This document shows positions 23,782 to 38,831 of a stretch of DNA of 64,000 nucleotides, piece after piece; the stretch's first letter is position 1, and each line of letters starts with the position of its first letter. Under the pieces are notes generated by a model. That model was not told where the DNA came from. It searched no databases and saw only the letters and a list, made by a program, of their open reading frames with translations. Position numbers and translations under genes: made by a program. This DNA is from Hybos culiciformis (lineage: Eukaryota; Arthropoda; Insecta; Diptera; Hybotidae): positions 992,001-1,056,000 of the forward strand of contig OZ023275.1 of assembly GCA_964007475.1 (NCBI GenBank), read 5' to 3'.

Positions 23782-26700
23782 TTATTTTTTGAATAGTTCG
23801 AATTTAAGTTGTTATTTTTATATTTCCTTTTGGATTTTGATTGTAAAGTTTTCAATTGGAATTTTCATATTCGAGGCAAGATTAGAACATTAAAAATTAA
23901 TATTTGATTCCTAACAAATAACTATGTTCACATTTTTACTCAATTTATTGATATTTTTAATTATTATTAATTTCTTCTACTTATTTATCCCTTCAACAAT
24001 AATGACATTTTTCAGATTTTATAACTTTTACAACTAATTTATAACTTTGTGTAAGAGTCTCACTAATAATAAAGGCATTTTTATTAAATTTATTAACTAA
24101 GAAAAACAAAAAATTAAATTCCAAAAGAAAAGAAAATTTATTGGATTTAGTTTTCCATTAAAATATTTACAAGTGCACACAACAAAACATGAGCACTCAT
24201 TTTGGAAGTTGAAAAATATGTTTAAAGTTTTTTACATTTTTTTTTTTGTTTTTGTTTTCAAACTTTGTTCATGGACATACATTAATTGTAAATTTGAGTT
24301 CAAAACAAAAAAAAAGGCCTAAAAACTCAAGGTTTTTGTTTTTATTTCTAAAAGGGTTGAGAATAATATTTTTTTTTCCTACTGGTGGTAATAATAGAAA
24401 ATGCACTGACAGGTTATTTATAGGCTTTCCTGGTTTATTTTTCGTTTATTTTTTGTTTGCAATGAGTTATAGTCATGGCGTTATTGTGTGATCTTTTTTT
24501 TTTTTTTTATTTTGAAAACTTTTAATTTTTTTTTGGCAACAAGGTGCATTTTTTTTTTTGGGAAAATAAAAAAAAAATAGAACTTTTTCTGGATATTTTT
24601 GTGTTTAACCTAACAGTTTCAGTTGTGGAAATGCAACTTGTCTAGCATTTTATTATTTTCCTAATTTTTTTTTTTTTTTTTGCTTTTTTATGAATTGTGA
24701 AACACAAATGCAATCAAATGTCATGCAAGCCTTAAACAAGGGCAGAAGATACCACCATTTACACTAAGTTCAATATTGTTATGTTATATAAGTCATAAAA
24801 TATGAAGATTATATTATGAGAAACATTTTTATTGTGCATACATTGTAATTGTACATATATAAGAAAGAACTATGTTCGAATAACATAAAATTAATAATTT
24901 TCGTTATTTCATTTATACAAAATGATAAAAAAGTTCTGCTTAAAATTATAGTTTTCATCATTAAATCGAACGTACCCGGCAGTAATAACGAATAATTAAA
25001 AAATTCGAATACCTATGTATGAAATTTTCGAAAATTTTCAATTACACTGTCACTATGGTTTTTACATCCACTGAAATTTTCTTACTTGATTCATTTAGAC
25101 CTGAGTAATTAATCGAATAAGACATTATTTTTATTTCTATGAGAATTTAAACTTATGGTAATCGTTTAATTGTTTAAATTTATTTTTAAAACAAATTTTT
25201 TAGCTTCCTTAATCATTTTGATCCGATTAATATTTACATACATATCTAATATACCAATTACAGATAAAGTGAGTTGTCATATAACGATTTTGTTATATTT
25301 CGGCGTATAAATAAAAATGTTATACATATATGTACATAATTTATAAATAAAAAATAAAAAAAATTTCGATATTTGTCTATTTATTTTTAATTTTTAATAG
25401 AGAAAAAATAATACTTTTAATAAAAATCACAGGAAATCGATTATTAGAGCAGGAAAAAATGAAAAGTCTAAATTAAATTTTCAAGAGAACACTTTTTAAT
25501 TAAAACTTTTATTATGGTTTGGTTAAATTAATCGAGACTTGCATTAAACTTAATAAGCAAAATTTTCGAAAATTTTTCGTATTATTATTAAAATATAATT
25601 TTCCTGATAACAAGTATTTTGAAGCACTTGGATAAAAATTTAAATTTGACCACGACAAACATGCATTTTGTGGAATTTTTGTGTCAACTACCAATTTTTT
25701 CCATATTTCTATAATTTATTTTTATAACATTATTTACTGATTATTAATAAAATTACATATTTACTAAAAGGTGTAATAAAGAGAAGCGTGGTAAGTACTT
25801 TATTTTTAATTTTCAACTATGCTGTATATATAGTTTAAAACATAAAAAATTAATTTAATTAATTTAATTTTAATTTTGATTAAGAGTATAGCTCAGGATG
25901 CACAATATGCAAGATATTTTATTTTTATATTTATATATTTTAATTTCACAATTATTTGTCTGACGTATTTATTGACTGGTTTTCCAAATACTTATATACA
26001 AAAATATAAGTGAACAGTTGAAGTCTCAACACAAGAGTTTTTTTTTGTGAATAAATAATAAATGAAAGAAAAAATTTATGTTAATTCTTGGGAAGCTCTT
26101 AAGTCATTTAACTCTTTTTGTATTTTATGATATAGAATCACCCTTTACAGAAAAATTATTCCAATTCTATGTCTTTTTGTTTTTAAATACTTTTCAAAGT
26201 TTTAACGCGAAAAGTGTTAATTTTATAGAGTTTTCTTCTTTTTTTTTCATAAAAATTGTTTAGGGGATTTTTCAATTTTAAATAATTTTATTCTTATATT
26301 TTTTTCTCTGATGAGTCAGTCGCTTTTAAGAAAAGAAATGGAATATTTGAAATTTGTAAAAGAAAATTTTTGTTTATCATTAACTCTCTTAGTTCTAAGA
26401 AGACAAGTCTTAAAATTTTAATGTTACGAACCGGCGCCTCTGTTTAAAATACTGAAATTTGTATTTATAATAAATAAATTTTTCAAAAACAATTTTTTTT
26501 GAAAGAGTGAATAAATTACTGTACTCTTTATTTTCATGCCATATTTCCACTATGCCTGAGATAAATTTTCATAAATACAAATTTTTATATTTGTATAAAT
26601 TTACACTGATTAAATCGTTTTGTTCTTACGTAGAAGGAAAGTGTTAATTTATTTAAAAAGATTTTGCCTCAAGACAATTTTTATTTAAAGATTTATTCTG

Positions 26701-27580
26701 TGGAAAAAAAATGCCACTTAAAGCCACTTAAATTGAAAGTGCTTCTATTTAATGACTTTGATTTATAAATATTGATTTAACTTTAAATATGAAATTTTAA
26801 GTTATTTTATGTTAGTTTTAAGTGAATTATAGTTATAAAATGTCTTCTATTCATAGCTCTATCTAAAATCTTTGAACGAAATATAAATTTTAATAGATGT
26901 GATTTATAATTATAATATACCTAACACTAGTTCTCGTAGTTCTGTTCTGACCTTTTGACTTGAGAAAACAGATTTCAAAGGTATGATATTTGTACGGTGT
27001 AATGCACGAAATTGAAAACTTTTTTTTTAATTTCATGGAAATTACGTTAAATTTCCGTTGTTTTTTGTACAAGAAAAAAGAAAAATGTTTAATTTATTGA
27101 CAGAATTATTAATTTCCTTCGTTTTATTAACTATAAAATATCATTCAATTAAGAACCTCGTTGTTGAACTCAAACATCGTTAATTTAAAAAACATCAATG
27201 TTGGAGCTTTAAAATAAACTTTGAAAATTCAAATTAACGAGGAATAATTGTGAGTTAAAAATTACTGTGAAATTTTTATTTATTCATAATTATATTTTAA
27301 ATATTGTCCAGTCCTTCATTTGAAATAATCCAAATTGAAAAACCTTTTAATTTTTTTCTTCAATTCTATTAATGAAGAGAATTTCCCTTTATTACTTGAA
27401 TGATATAAATTTATTTTTTTTTTATATAAAAATAAAATTACTATTTTATATGTTTGGAGTAAATGTAAGTACAAAACATAGTTCACAACATATTATGTAC
27501 ACATAACATTCCATAACATATATTAAATATTTAAATGTTTTTACATATTTTTGATAAAAAAAAAATTAAATTATGTTTCC

Positions 27581-27608
27581 AACACAAAATAATTATTATT
27601 TTTGTGTT
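27581..27608. repeat. 28-bp near-palindrome
   Basis: AACACAAAATAAT and ATTATTTTTGTGTT are inverted complements with one extra base. In DNA this AT-rich, such palindromes arise fairly easily. Confidence 0.5.
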
Positions 27609-30600
27609 TCAGTTGTACCCAACAAAATATGGCCACATTAGCACCCCAATTATTTTGGCCAAAAAACTGGCTTGTTAGTTATTTTGTCCTTGCTGATTTA
27701 AAATTTTTACTGCTTTTCTCTTTTTTACAATTTTATAAATAAGTAAATTATGTTTATGTATGTTATTCTTTAAAAATGAAAATGTAAAAAAAAAAATATG
27801 AATTTTATTTGTATATTTATCATTCATCTAAATGACATATTAAAAAATCTACAATTGATACAATTTCGATTCATATTTAAGTAGAAAAATAAAACTAAAT
27901 TTAGTTATTAATTTTGATTTTTGATCAAATTACATTTTTACTTGTGTTGTGAACGTCGAGTTTGATTTGACCGACAATCTTCTAATTTAATGAAGTTGAT
28001 AGATAAGCCTGGTCGGACGTGTGTACAAAAATATATCATATATATCATATGAACCAAAATCAGCCTTTATGAGTGCTTATCCAATTTTATTGTGAATTAT
28101 TTCTTAAAATATTTGGCTTTCCGAATCCGGGTAGTACTTACTTATATATATTTTATATTTGAAAGGAAATAAATTCAAAAAACAAAATTCCCTGGAACTA
28201 CCTTTACTATCTTTAAACAAATATCCAAAATTCTACTTAATATTTCAGTGATTGCCAGATTACATTTTCTTACATGATGTTATAGCTAATAAGTGTACAT
28301 ACTTCTTTTTTATAATTTATTTCAAAAATATATTTTCTTTGAACAAAACATGTATTTTATTTTATGGGTTAAAAATAAAAAACTAAAAGAAAAAAGAAAT
28401 CAAATAATGTAATTGCTAACTTGTCCAGGGAAATTACAATTTCAAGTCCAACTTCCGTAATTTAATGAAAATTACAAAAAAAAAAAGAAAGAATTTTGTC
28501 CTCATGATAGAAATTTTTTAATTTACATTTAGATTCAGATATAGAAATTCATTGAAAATAGGATTACACCTTTGGCTACTTTGTAAATTAAAAATTGGAT
28601 TTTTTTAAGGAAAATTCAATAAAAGAATTTTTAAATTTTATGTTTCAGAATTCGTTTATTATTTTTTTTTTTATAAAATAAGGTTCATGAAATCAAATTA
28701 TAAAATCGAATTGTGTTTTATAAAACATAGATAATGTACGTATGAAAAATATTTTTGAAAATCTTCTATTCCAGTTTTTCCTATTTCAAACTTTCAAACA
28801 ACAAATATTTAGTTGAAAACATTTTTGATTTTAAGTTAATATCTTGGGCTGGCAAATTTTATGAAAGTAATGCGAATTAATTCAGCGAAAAAAATTCTAA
28901 CTATTCTTACTATTGTTTGTAAATCTATTGCAAGGCCGCACTTATAGAGCAATATGAAAATAGCAACAAATATCCTATTCTCAAGAGTTTGGGGTTTTTG
29001 TTGACTTGCTAAAAAAATATTGTAAACGAAGTTAAAGTTTAAAATGAACACTTTGGATACCATTGAAGAAGATGTTCAATTATTTCAACAAACGAACGAT
29101 AAATCGAAAAAAATAAAATATAAAAGTTATAATATTGATTTATTTTACTAATATTATTAAATTTGCTAAATAAGTACATTATTATTCTGGAACAAACATG
29201 CTATAAATATCCCAAATAAAAGCCAAATTACTAAGTTTTAATTACTAAAATTAAATCATTAATGCTTTCAACGCTTTAACGTTTAAAACAATAACTTTTA
29301 AATATCCTAATTGCTCAGATATTTTTGTGTTTAACATAGCAATTAGTAATCAACCGATAAATAAAATCATTCCATAGTCAATTATTTACTGTTTTTTTTT
29401 TTGTTCATTTGGGAAATTGTCTTTATTATGTCACAAAAACTCAAAGTTCATTACAATTAACAACTACTAGGTATATGTATATATCCAAAATTGAAACAAA
29501 AATAAAAATCCCTCCAAAAATATTTAATCATTTTAATTTGAAAGATAAATATAGATTTTATGCTCTCTTTCAATAATTTAATAAAAGACTTTATTTTTAC
29601 TGATTTTTCCTGATATTTTTATTTCTATGTTAATCGGATTCCTCAAAAAGGATTTTTCGTCGTACGTGATTTAATTTGAAAATAGTTTGCGCTCTGAAAC
29701 ACAGTTGTTAGAAGTATTTAAAGCTTTCAGAAAGTTGTTGTTTTCAAATCGTAAACAAAAAAATGCAAATAAATTTTTCAGTTAAAACCAGCAATAGTTT
29801 ACTATGTACTTTATATTTATAATTTATCTATATATCTAGCTATATGCGATCCTTTGAAATGATTTCTATTCACCTTTGCATGAGTTATGATTTTAAAAAT
29901 ATTTTTAGGATATGGAATTGGATATTTTACAAAGAGAAAAAGCTAATTTATCGAAATTAAAAATTGTCTTCTTTTTTTTTTCAAATTGGATTATTAATTT
30001 GTTAATTGAGTACACTAAATAAAGAGGGCTTACTTAGTTAAAACTCTTGACATATAAGAAATGTAAATATTTCGAATTTTATATATAACATTTATCGTGT
30101 AAATTTGATATTACGAATATATGTATGTCAAAACTGTATACCTAATATACAATTTGATTTCTATATATATTTTTATTATCATTTTGCATGAATTTATTAA
30201 TTCTGCTCCACAGAAAAAATATATATCTAAACAACAAAAAATTGTAGCGTTTTCTTTAGTAATTTAACTCGCTCTGACAATCGATTAGCAATACAAAAAT
30301 TACAACACAAAATTCAATAAGTGTTTTCAAATTCATATCAATGTACGTTAGCTAAAATTTGTAAGCAAAGTTGGTTGTATTGTACGTTTAATTTTAAATT
30401 ATTTAGACAACGATATCAAATATTCATAATGTCTAATAGCTATAGCAACCATCCTTCTTTTATTATAACTATGCTATTTTAATGGTTTATTTAATTAAAA
30501 AAAAATTATGGTTTTTCAAGTTAATTTCTAAGTTCAAATCTATGATACATAGACTGCCTTTAAAAAACAAAATAATTACAACGTTTTTAGTATCTACTGT

Positions 30601-32040
30601 ATAAATAATATTAAATTTCAATCTGAATAATATACATAAAAAGTTAAGCTCTAAATTTTCTTAATCCCATATTATGTTTAAAAAATAAAACATTTTGAAT
30701 TGGTATGTGATGGAGCTTCCATTATATTATATGCAAAAAATCTAATGTAATTCCTCCAATTTAATATTAGATTAATCTTATTTTTAATATATCTTTTTTT
30801 TCCTATTTATTTATTATTTTAATCGTCTTTATAAAATGGTCACCCAAACATAAAAAAAATAACAACGCAAAAATTTTATTTTGTGGCACACTATCTGGTG
30901 GCATATATGTACCTACATGGTTAAAACAAATGTTTGCCCAGATAATCCCTAATATAATAAAGCCAAATAACATTTTTCTGAAGCAACAGAAAGACAATTA
31001 GATTACGTTAAGTGATTAAAACTTTCAATATTTCAATTAATAGGAATCTAATTAATTATACACATTTTACTATAAAATTTTAAATCTTTATACATACTTT
31101 TGTATGTACAAAATTGATAATTTTTTTGGTAATCATTCGAAGATATTGAATCGGAATGTTGTTTTCTGTCACTACTTTAAGTATTTTATATAAATTTGGA
31201 TTGAAATTTTGACCTTAGAAATTTTGAATAAGGAAAAAGCCTATCATATTATGCCATTTATGTCTGATATATTCCTTTATCTGTTATTTGACTTTTTAAA
31301 CTAACTGATTTTACTCTTAAGTTATTTAATGTGTAGAATATAAATTGGAATAATATATACAATATTTCTAAAACAAAATAATATTAAATCGCCCTAGTTA
31401 TTTTGTCATTAAAAGAAAACCATAATTAAAAAAAGCTCTGTTAGGGGTACTGATTGAATAATCTACACATTATTATGTTATTCCGATGTATAGGAAAGTT
31501 AAATTTTAAATTAACTAAACATGATTTGAGTTTCTAATGAACTTTGGTTTTATATTTATAAAATACTTATTTATATGCATACTTATTATACAATGTTGAT
31601 ATAAAAACATAAACAACATTGAAATGATATTTGAGATAATTTATCTTTATTAAGCAGTCTGTAATCCATTTAGTTTTAGCATAAAAGAAAATTAGAAACA
31701 AAAAGTGAATAGCTTAAGGATCAAATGTCTATAAACATTAAATATACAATTTTATTATACATATTCAAAACATTAGAATTGTATTGCCTTGTGACAGTCT
31801 TAAGTGGTCACGAAATATTTTCATTATTGCGTGCTACATTATCTTGCACAATCAATTTAGCTATAAACGATTTTCACACCAAATTTATAATGAGGTTAGA
31901 TATTTTTGTGGCACTTAGTGGTTTTTGATATAAAAATAATATTTTTTATAATATAGTTTTATACTTATATACAATATTGATTAAAAGTATATAAATAGAA
32001 TATTAATAAATGTTATTAAATATTATTTAAAAAATAAAAA

Positions 32041-32160
32041 AGCATCACAAACACTTAATTCAAGTGCACGAATTGGAAAATTGCCACAAATTCCAGTTCG
32101 AGGTGGAATCTAACCCACGAGCAGACACGGATAATGGCAATACTAACCATGACGGCCGAC
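32041..32160 (-). mobile_element. tRNA-derived SINE, copy B
   Basis: Read on the minus strand it starts GTCGGCCGTCATGG, has a B-box variant GGTTAGATTCC (32105-32115), then CACCTCGAACTGGAATTTGT, and ends GAATTAAGTGTTTGTGATGC with a T-rich tail running into 32040 and below. Both head and tail align with copies A and C. The D-loop region is about three bases shorter than in copy A. It is the shortest of the three and has no visible target duplication. Confidence 0.85.
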
Positions 32161-35100
32161 AATTCTATAATGTAATGTGTGCCATTATTTATGCCGTTAT
32201 AAAAGAAATTGAATATTTTTTCTAGAAATATCTCAGATTTTTCGTAATTGAAAATTTTGAAATATTATAAGCAATATTATATAAATTTTTATTTATTTTA
32301 ATCGCAAGTATTTTTCAATCATATTTCAAGCATATTGTTGCATAGAATTTTGGCTAAACAAACATTTTAATAAAAAATTAAGGTTTCGTTTTATAACATC
32401 TTGTTTATTTTTTGTTTGAAAATAGCGTTTATTATACTTTTATTTTATCATAAAAAGAACCGTGCATAGTTTCCTTACTTTTCTTTGCTTGTTTTTTCCG
32501 TAGGAAAATATGTAAGAAATTTGTAAGAGTTAGCTTACATCTTAGTTATGATTGGATAAGATTGGAAAAATATTGAAATATAGGCAAAGATTAAAATAGG
32601 CACACTACGTTAGATGACATCTGTTGGGTATTACAACTTACTAATAAATTATACTTATTTATTCGATTAATTAAAATTATACAGTCAGATTACCTTAAAT
32701 CATAGTTTTCCTATATATTTCCTATTTTTTTTAAGTAAAACATCAGCACGGTATTTAAACAAAAAGTTTGGGTCATAAATCCTCAAAACGTAAGAGATAT
32801 ATAATTGGGAAAACGTTTTTGTTTTCTACCTACTATCAATAATATCTTAATATTTCTTCATTGTTAAGACCACACTAGAGATTTTAGAGAATTAAAACAT
32901 TTGCTATTATATACTTTTTTTTAAATCCTATTAATATTGTTCGAAGTAAAATTATTATTATGCGAAAAAGGTATTAAGAAAAAGTAAGTTGATGGTAAAA
33001 TTATAAAAAAAATTTTGTTTTAAAAAAATAAAACAAAACACAACTTTAGTTCTCATTATTGTCATAATCATTAAAAAATTTCATAAATTTAGTTTTTATT
33101 AAACTAAATACAAGACGTTATGTTATTACATTCAAAAAACTTTCTCAATTGTTGTTTATCTTAAAAACGATTTAAAAAAAAAATTTATTGACATACAATT
33201 GTAGAAGAATAATAAGAAGAATAATGTACGTCAGAAAAAGATATTCGTCCTTGAATTAATGATATTTTACATATATTTAAGCGGAATTTTATTTGAAATA
33301 AAATAATGGAAGACCTTTGGTGCAAGGATAATTTTTATTTACAAAATTTTTTATTTTTTTATAAATAAAAACAACGTTAAGCAAATCTAAAATTTTATTA
33401 ATAAATAAAAGAGAAAAAAATAAAGAAATACAGTCGCGTGTTTTAAAAATTATATCATGGAAAAATAAAATTCTTTAACTTCTTTAGATGTATTTTTAAA
33501 TAGCACTTCACGGAGTAATTAAACAAAAAGAAAAAGAAATGAAAAACTTCAAAACAGTAGCCATATAGCCTTCAAAACAATTTTAATTTTCTAATATTAA
33601 TATTATGCGTTTAGTTATGTTTAACTTAAAACTAAAATTGAAAAACAAATAAAATATTTATTTGTGTGGCTAATTTCCGGTTTTTTTAGTAGGTACCATA
33701 AATTTCATTAAATTTTTTTTTACCGTAAAAAAAATTAAATTTCAATCGAATTTTGTGCATTCATTAGATTAAACTATTTTTTAAACTTATTATGTAAATA
33801 TAATAATTTCTAATTTCTAAAAAATATGTATACAAAAAAAAAAAATAATCAAAAAAAAGTTAAGATAATTTATGTTTTTTTGATTATGCGAAATGAAAGT
33901 TTTTTTTTCTTTTTATATACCTATATGTAACATTTTAATGAGAGTGCAAAAAAACGTTTTGTTTAAGCACCCACTTTAAATTTAACTTTTTTTCACTCAA
34001 CTCTATTTAGAGTAAAAAGCCATTAAGAAGATTTCATTTTCATCTTTTTTTTTTTAAATATAAAAAATATACTGATATATTTATGATTTACTCGTAAGTT
34101 ACAATGTTATATAAATTTTACAGAATAATATCAAGAAGGATAAAAGTTAAGTTCATTTTGAATATTTTCACAGAGAAAATACGATATTTTTTTATGTTTT
34201 TGAATTTTTCAATTTCTAGTTCAGAAATAGAGAACAACATAATTACATTGTTAAAGTTTATGATTTAGAATAACCATAGGTACCAGTAGGTTTCAGTTTT
34301 TAAAAGAAGAAAAGAAATGAAAAAAGTCTGTACAAAATATATGGCCACCTTGAAAGTTATCGGTGATGGTGCGTTTTGTTTTTTATGTTATTAAATTTAT
34401 GATGAAAATTGTAATATAAAAATACTTTTTAAAGTTTATTGAAAAAATTGAGGGAACAATTTTAAAAAAAAAAAATTCGTTTTTATCTGTCAAATCATAA
34501 AATTATTTTTTTCTCTGTATTCTTTTATTGAAAGCACTTTAAACCAAAAGACTCGTATCATAAAAGTAGAAACAATTACCTTATTTTGATATTAAAAAAA
34601 AAAAAAAAACAACGAACAAAACAGAAACAAAACCCAACAACTGAAAAACAATTTTACCATTATTTTCACTCATAATGGTTCCACAAATATTGCCACCGAA
34701 TCAAAAATAATCAACATATACTTGTATGTATATGTCATTTAAAACAAAACATTCAACATTATTTTTGAGGAATGAGTCCTATAGGTATAGGAAAAAAGAA
34801 AATTTTAAAGGGAATATTTGCTTTTGAAAAAAAAAAAAATCCAATATGAAAGAGTTGCAAAGGTATTTTGCATTCAGAAAAAATATATACATATATAAAA
34901 AAAAAATTTCATCATAACTTTTGCATATTTTGAAAATAATATGTAGCTTAAGTACTCTGACGAGATACAACACAGTGTGCACAGAATAAATCTAAGTGGG
35001 TTTAAGTATCATCTCGTTATGTAAAATAATAAAATAAATTTATGATATTAAAATATCATTAAATTATAATTTATTTGCTTAATTTCAAGCTAATTTACTT

Positions 35101-37639
35101 TAACGGGGATACATTAAATAGAGAGAGATTATAATGATGTTGCAGTCATAATTTTTGAAAATTTAATTGGAATTTCTTTTACCTATTAAAATAATAAACT
35201 ACTTTACTTTATTAATTTCTTTTTTCTTATTCAAAAAAGTATCATAAGATTTTATTAAGTTTTAAGTTAGCATTTAATTATTTTACTATTTTTTAGATGC
35301 AAAATACTATTTTGATTTGTGAATGATATTTAGCATTCGTATTATTTCCTGATTTTAGTTTAAAAATTAGTTCAAAATTTGAATAAAAAGAATCTTAACT
35401 ATATGCTTAAGAAAGTTCATTTCGGACCAAAAATGGTAAAACGATAAAGTAAATAAAGCTCATAGCTATTGTATTTATTTCTATACCAAATTATGAGACT
35501 TATTTGTGAATCATATATTTATTTGATAAATGCATAAAGTCTATATAAGAAATTTTTCTCAATGGCTTAAATTGTAAAATCTTAACATATCATTTACCAA
35601 ATGCTTTGTGTAATTTTTTATGATAAAGTTTTAGAAAGAAGAACTACTATTTTGAGTTTTTAGCGAGAAGAAAAAAAAATCTTATTTATCCTTGGACTAA
35701 AAAATAAAAAATTCATGCAGTATCGTTGTCAAAAAGAAAAGAAATTGATATTAATTTTATCTGAAGAGTGAACGCGTGTTTGAATAAAATGTGTACTTTA
35801 AAATATTACGATTTTACATATTCAAATAGTATTGGTTTATATTAATTTTAAGACATTTCGACATTTTTTTTTAATAGAAAATTATATAATTTGAGTAAAC
35901 CCATTTATCAATATTTTTCAGCCCTCATTTATTTAGGAATATAGAGAAACTCGATATAATATCATTATAATAAAATAAATATAAGCTCAATTTGAAAAAC
36001 TTTCATTAATATTTGTTGTCATAATTATTTTAAAACTTAAATTTTTTATGTTACAAATATTTTGTTCAAATTCATAGTTTTGTACTCGTATTCGAATGGA
36101 AATTTTTATATACAATAGCCGTGTATATAAATTTTTATATTATATAAACTTATGTTTCAAAACACTAAATTATTATTTCGGAAAAATGACTGTGACCAAT
36201 TGTAAAATTATTTTGTATATTTTTTTCAATTTTCAAATAATGATTTCTTTAAATAGAGGGTTTCGCGAGAACTGAGTTTTTTTTTGCTAGTATAACATTC
36301 AACCATGACTGTGTTCAATGAAACAGAACCGAAAAGGAGGAAATTACATGAGGAAAACATACAAACAATTTAAGAAGAAAAGACCACTACTATATTGGTT
36401 ATCCTTAAAAATACTTTAGTGGATTTTGTTTTGGGAAAAATAAAGTATGAATGAAAAAAATATACATAATATTATATAAATTTTTTCCCTTATTTTTCTA
36501 TTATAATATTCACAAAAAAAATTTTGTGTACTTTAGTTAAGAAGGGTAAATTGATAAAAATGACTGATGACAGGATTTAAAGTTACATCCGCGTACAAAG
36601 TACACATATGATTTGTATTCTTTTTATTTCATTTATTTGTAAGGGGTGAATTAAGGGTGTGATCTTACATGTGTTTGTAAATTTTATTTATTTAGATAAT
36701 AAAAAAAATCTTCTCTTTATATTTTTGATTCTTTTTGTAAATTTATTACGAATCAATTTAAAAAATATAGGATGACTTATATAGAAGATCACGGCTGTAA
36801 AGAGCAGTCTAATATTGATACAAGACATTTTGTAGAAGACATTCCTGAGTAAGATGGACGGTCTTAAGTTTGACTGTACTTTAATTGAAAATAACTAAAA
36901 AAGAAAGTCCAATTAACGAAGATATAATTTAAAGTTATAAAACTAGTTACAAGAACTCAAAAAAAAATTAGATATTTTTGAAATCAGAAGAAAATTATTT
37001 AATCGACTTCTAATCTTTTGATGTGGGATTTAAGATTGATATAAAAAAATATAAAAGTTTGCACTGCTATTAACCAATGTTCTTTGTCTGTAGCTGAACG
37101 GTTTAGTCGTATTGTTGTCTTTAATGAAAATTGTTGTTCTTCTTGAGATAAAGGGATATGGATTTTTTTTCAATTTGTTTGTCAAATATAAATTTCATCA
37201 TATATATTTTCCTTAAAAATCTTGGCTACTTTTTGAATTAACCCTGTATTGTACAGAGAAAAAAAATTATGATCTTTATACAATCTTTATTTATAATTTA
37301 GTGTTATTTATTCTTTGATATATTAAAATTGGAATCTTTGAAATCGCTTGTTACATGGAAATATGATATTTTTTTTTTTTACTTACAGCATAAATTTCCT
37401 CATGGTTTTATTCATTTATTCTTTTATTCAATAACCTAAATATGTTGCCTTTTTTATTTATATAAAATATTATTTTTTATTATCTGAAATAATTTTTGTT
37501 TTATAAAAAATCAGTCAATTGTTTAGCATCAATAATTTTTATTTTTCTTGTATTTCTCATATTGTTATTTATTTTCATTTTATTGTCTATAGCTGAGAAA
37601 ATCAATGAAAATTAGTTAAAGACATATTTTGACATATTA
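32161..37639. other. AT-rich gene-free stretch
   Basis: There is an A run of 16 at 34594-34609 and a 10-bp inverted repeat TTTATATACA (36105-36114) with its complement at 36122-36131. The minus frame at 34779-34982 is low-complexity F/L/Y. I see no gene. Confidence 0.6.
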
Positions 37640-38166
37640 AATATAAAATGCCTAAATAACAAAGACATACTGTAAAAGCACATAGTTTTTCGCTTTCTAG
37701 GGTTTTTTGTTCCCGAGAAATGGAACGTTTCAAATCAGTTTTCCAGGCTATCTCAAAATGTGTAAGGATGAGAAATGTACAAATATGCTTTCAATGGAAT
37801 ATTTGTATTAAAAATATTAATATAAAGTTCAGAAGTTATGTTTTTGATAATCAAAGATATAAGTAAATTTTGACTGACTCATGGAAAATAAACATAATTT
37901 TTAATGTCCTTTTTTCTCGGTTGTCTATTTTCTGCTGGCTGGGAGCAAAGTATTTATATAAGTATAATGAGCATTAATTTAAACAAATATATGTATAATT
38001 TTTTTTAAATATTTGTAAATTTCTCATCCTCACACATCTTGAGATAGCCTAACTTACAGCCTTGAAAACAGATTAGAAACTGTCCAATTCGGGAACAAAA
38101 ATAACCCAGAAAATGGAAAACTATGTGCTTTTACAGTATGTCTTTGTTACTTAGGCATTTTATATT
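37640..38166. mobile_element. MITE with long terminal inverted repeats, TA-flanked
   Basis: The left arm (37640-37786) and the reverse complement of the right arm (38008-38166) both begin AATATAAAATGCCTAA, run through ACTGTAAAAGCACATAGTTT, TTGTTCCCGA and GGCTATCTCAA, and end near GGATGAGAAA. They differ by scattered substitutions. The right arm has about 12 extra bases near GTAAGTTAGG. TA dinucleotides lie immediately outside both ends (37638-37639 and 38167-38168), as expected for Tc1/mariner-type insertion. The 220-bp centre has no transposase frame, so the element is non-autonomous. The arm divergence suggests an old insertion. A snap-back transcript would form a duplex of about 150 bp. 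Confidence 0.9.
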
Positions 38167-38831
38167 TATATAATAAAAAATTTTTTAATTCCAAAAATTG
38201 ATCTTAAATCATAAAAAAATATTATTTAAAATTCATCTATTTTGAATGTAAAAAGGGTAAATATATTTTTTCTTTAATTTTTTTGAAATAATTAAAACAA
38301 GAGGAACGTGACATTTAGCTAAATATCCGGAACTGAAATAATATTATAAAACATCATGTTAATGCGCTTTGATATATGATAGTTCGTTTTGGCTCACTAA
38401 CAAGAAAACGAAATATAAATGAAATCATAACATGAATGAACTAATGATGAACATTACAGGCGTGCCACAACAATTTACACAGGAACAACCAAAGTATCAA
38501 ACCTAAATAGAAACATTTTATTTTATTCTTATTTTTAAATATGAAATAAAAATTTTCTTTGTAGAATTTCTATGAAAGAATAGGAAAAAAAATAAATTTA
38601 TTTCAATGTTGTCAATTTATTTTATGTAAGCTTTTTTTTTTAGAATATGTATAATAAATTAGGTGTTATATTAATTTTTTTTAAGTTGGATAACTTTGCA
38701 TACGTCACACGCAGTCACGGATTAGAAGTAATATTATGTGGTTGAAAATTAATATAAAATATCACAAACGTAGTTGAATGTTTAAAATTAAATTTACTGC
38801 ATAAAATGGACTAAGAACATGAAATATCAAA
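38167..38831. other. AT-rich gene-free stretch
   Basis: I see nothing beyond simple A/T runs between the MITE and the next open frame. Confidence 0.6.

Larger units (their letters stand above)
18616..32040. other. Long AT-rich stretch with small repeats, no firm gene
   Basis: The small repeats are listed separately. GC-richer patches at 19350-19420, 20330-20400, 20830-20885 and 21921-21985 open only short frames. The ATG frames at 28836-29063 (minus, 75 codons) and 31725-31928 (plus, 67 codons) are somewhat less AT-biased than their flanks but have chance length and no family match. Poly-T tracts of 15 to 17 bases are clustered at 24494-24681. Two related AAATTTTCGAAAATTT palindromes lie at 25022-25037 and 25559-25576. 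Confidence 0.5.

Noticed and set aside
25559..25576. AAAATTTTCGAAAATTTT palindrome as a heat-shock-type site
   Set aside because: Palindromes of A and T runs around TCGA are common at this composition, and there is no gene beside it.
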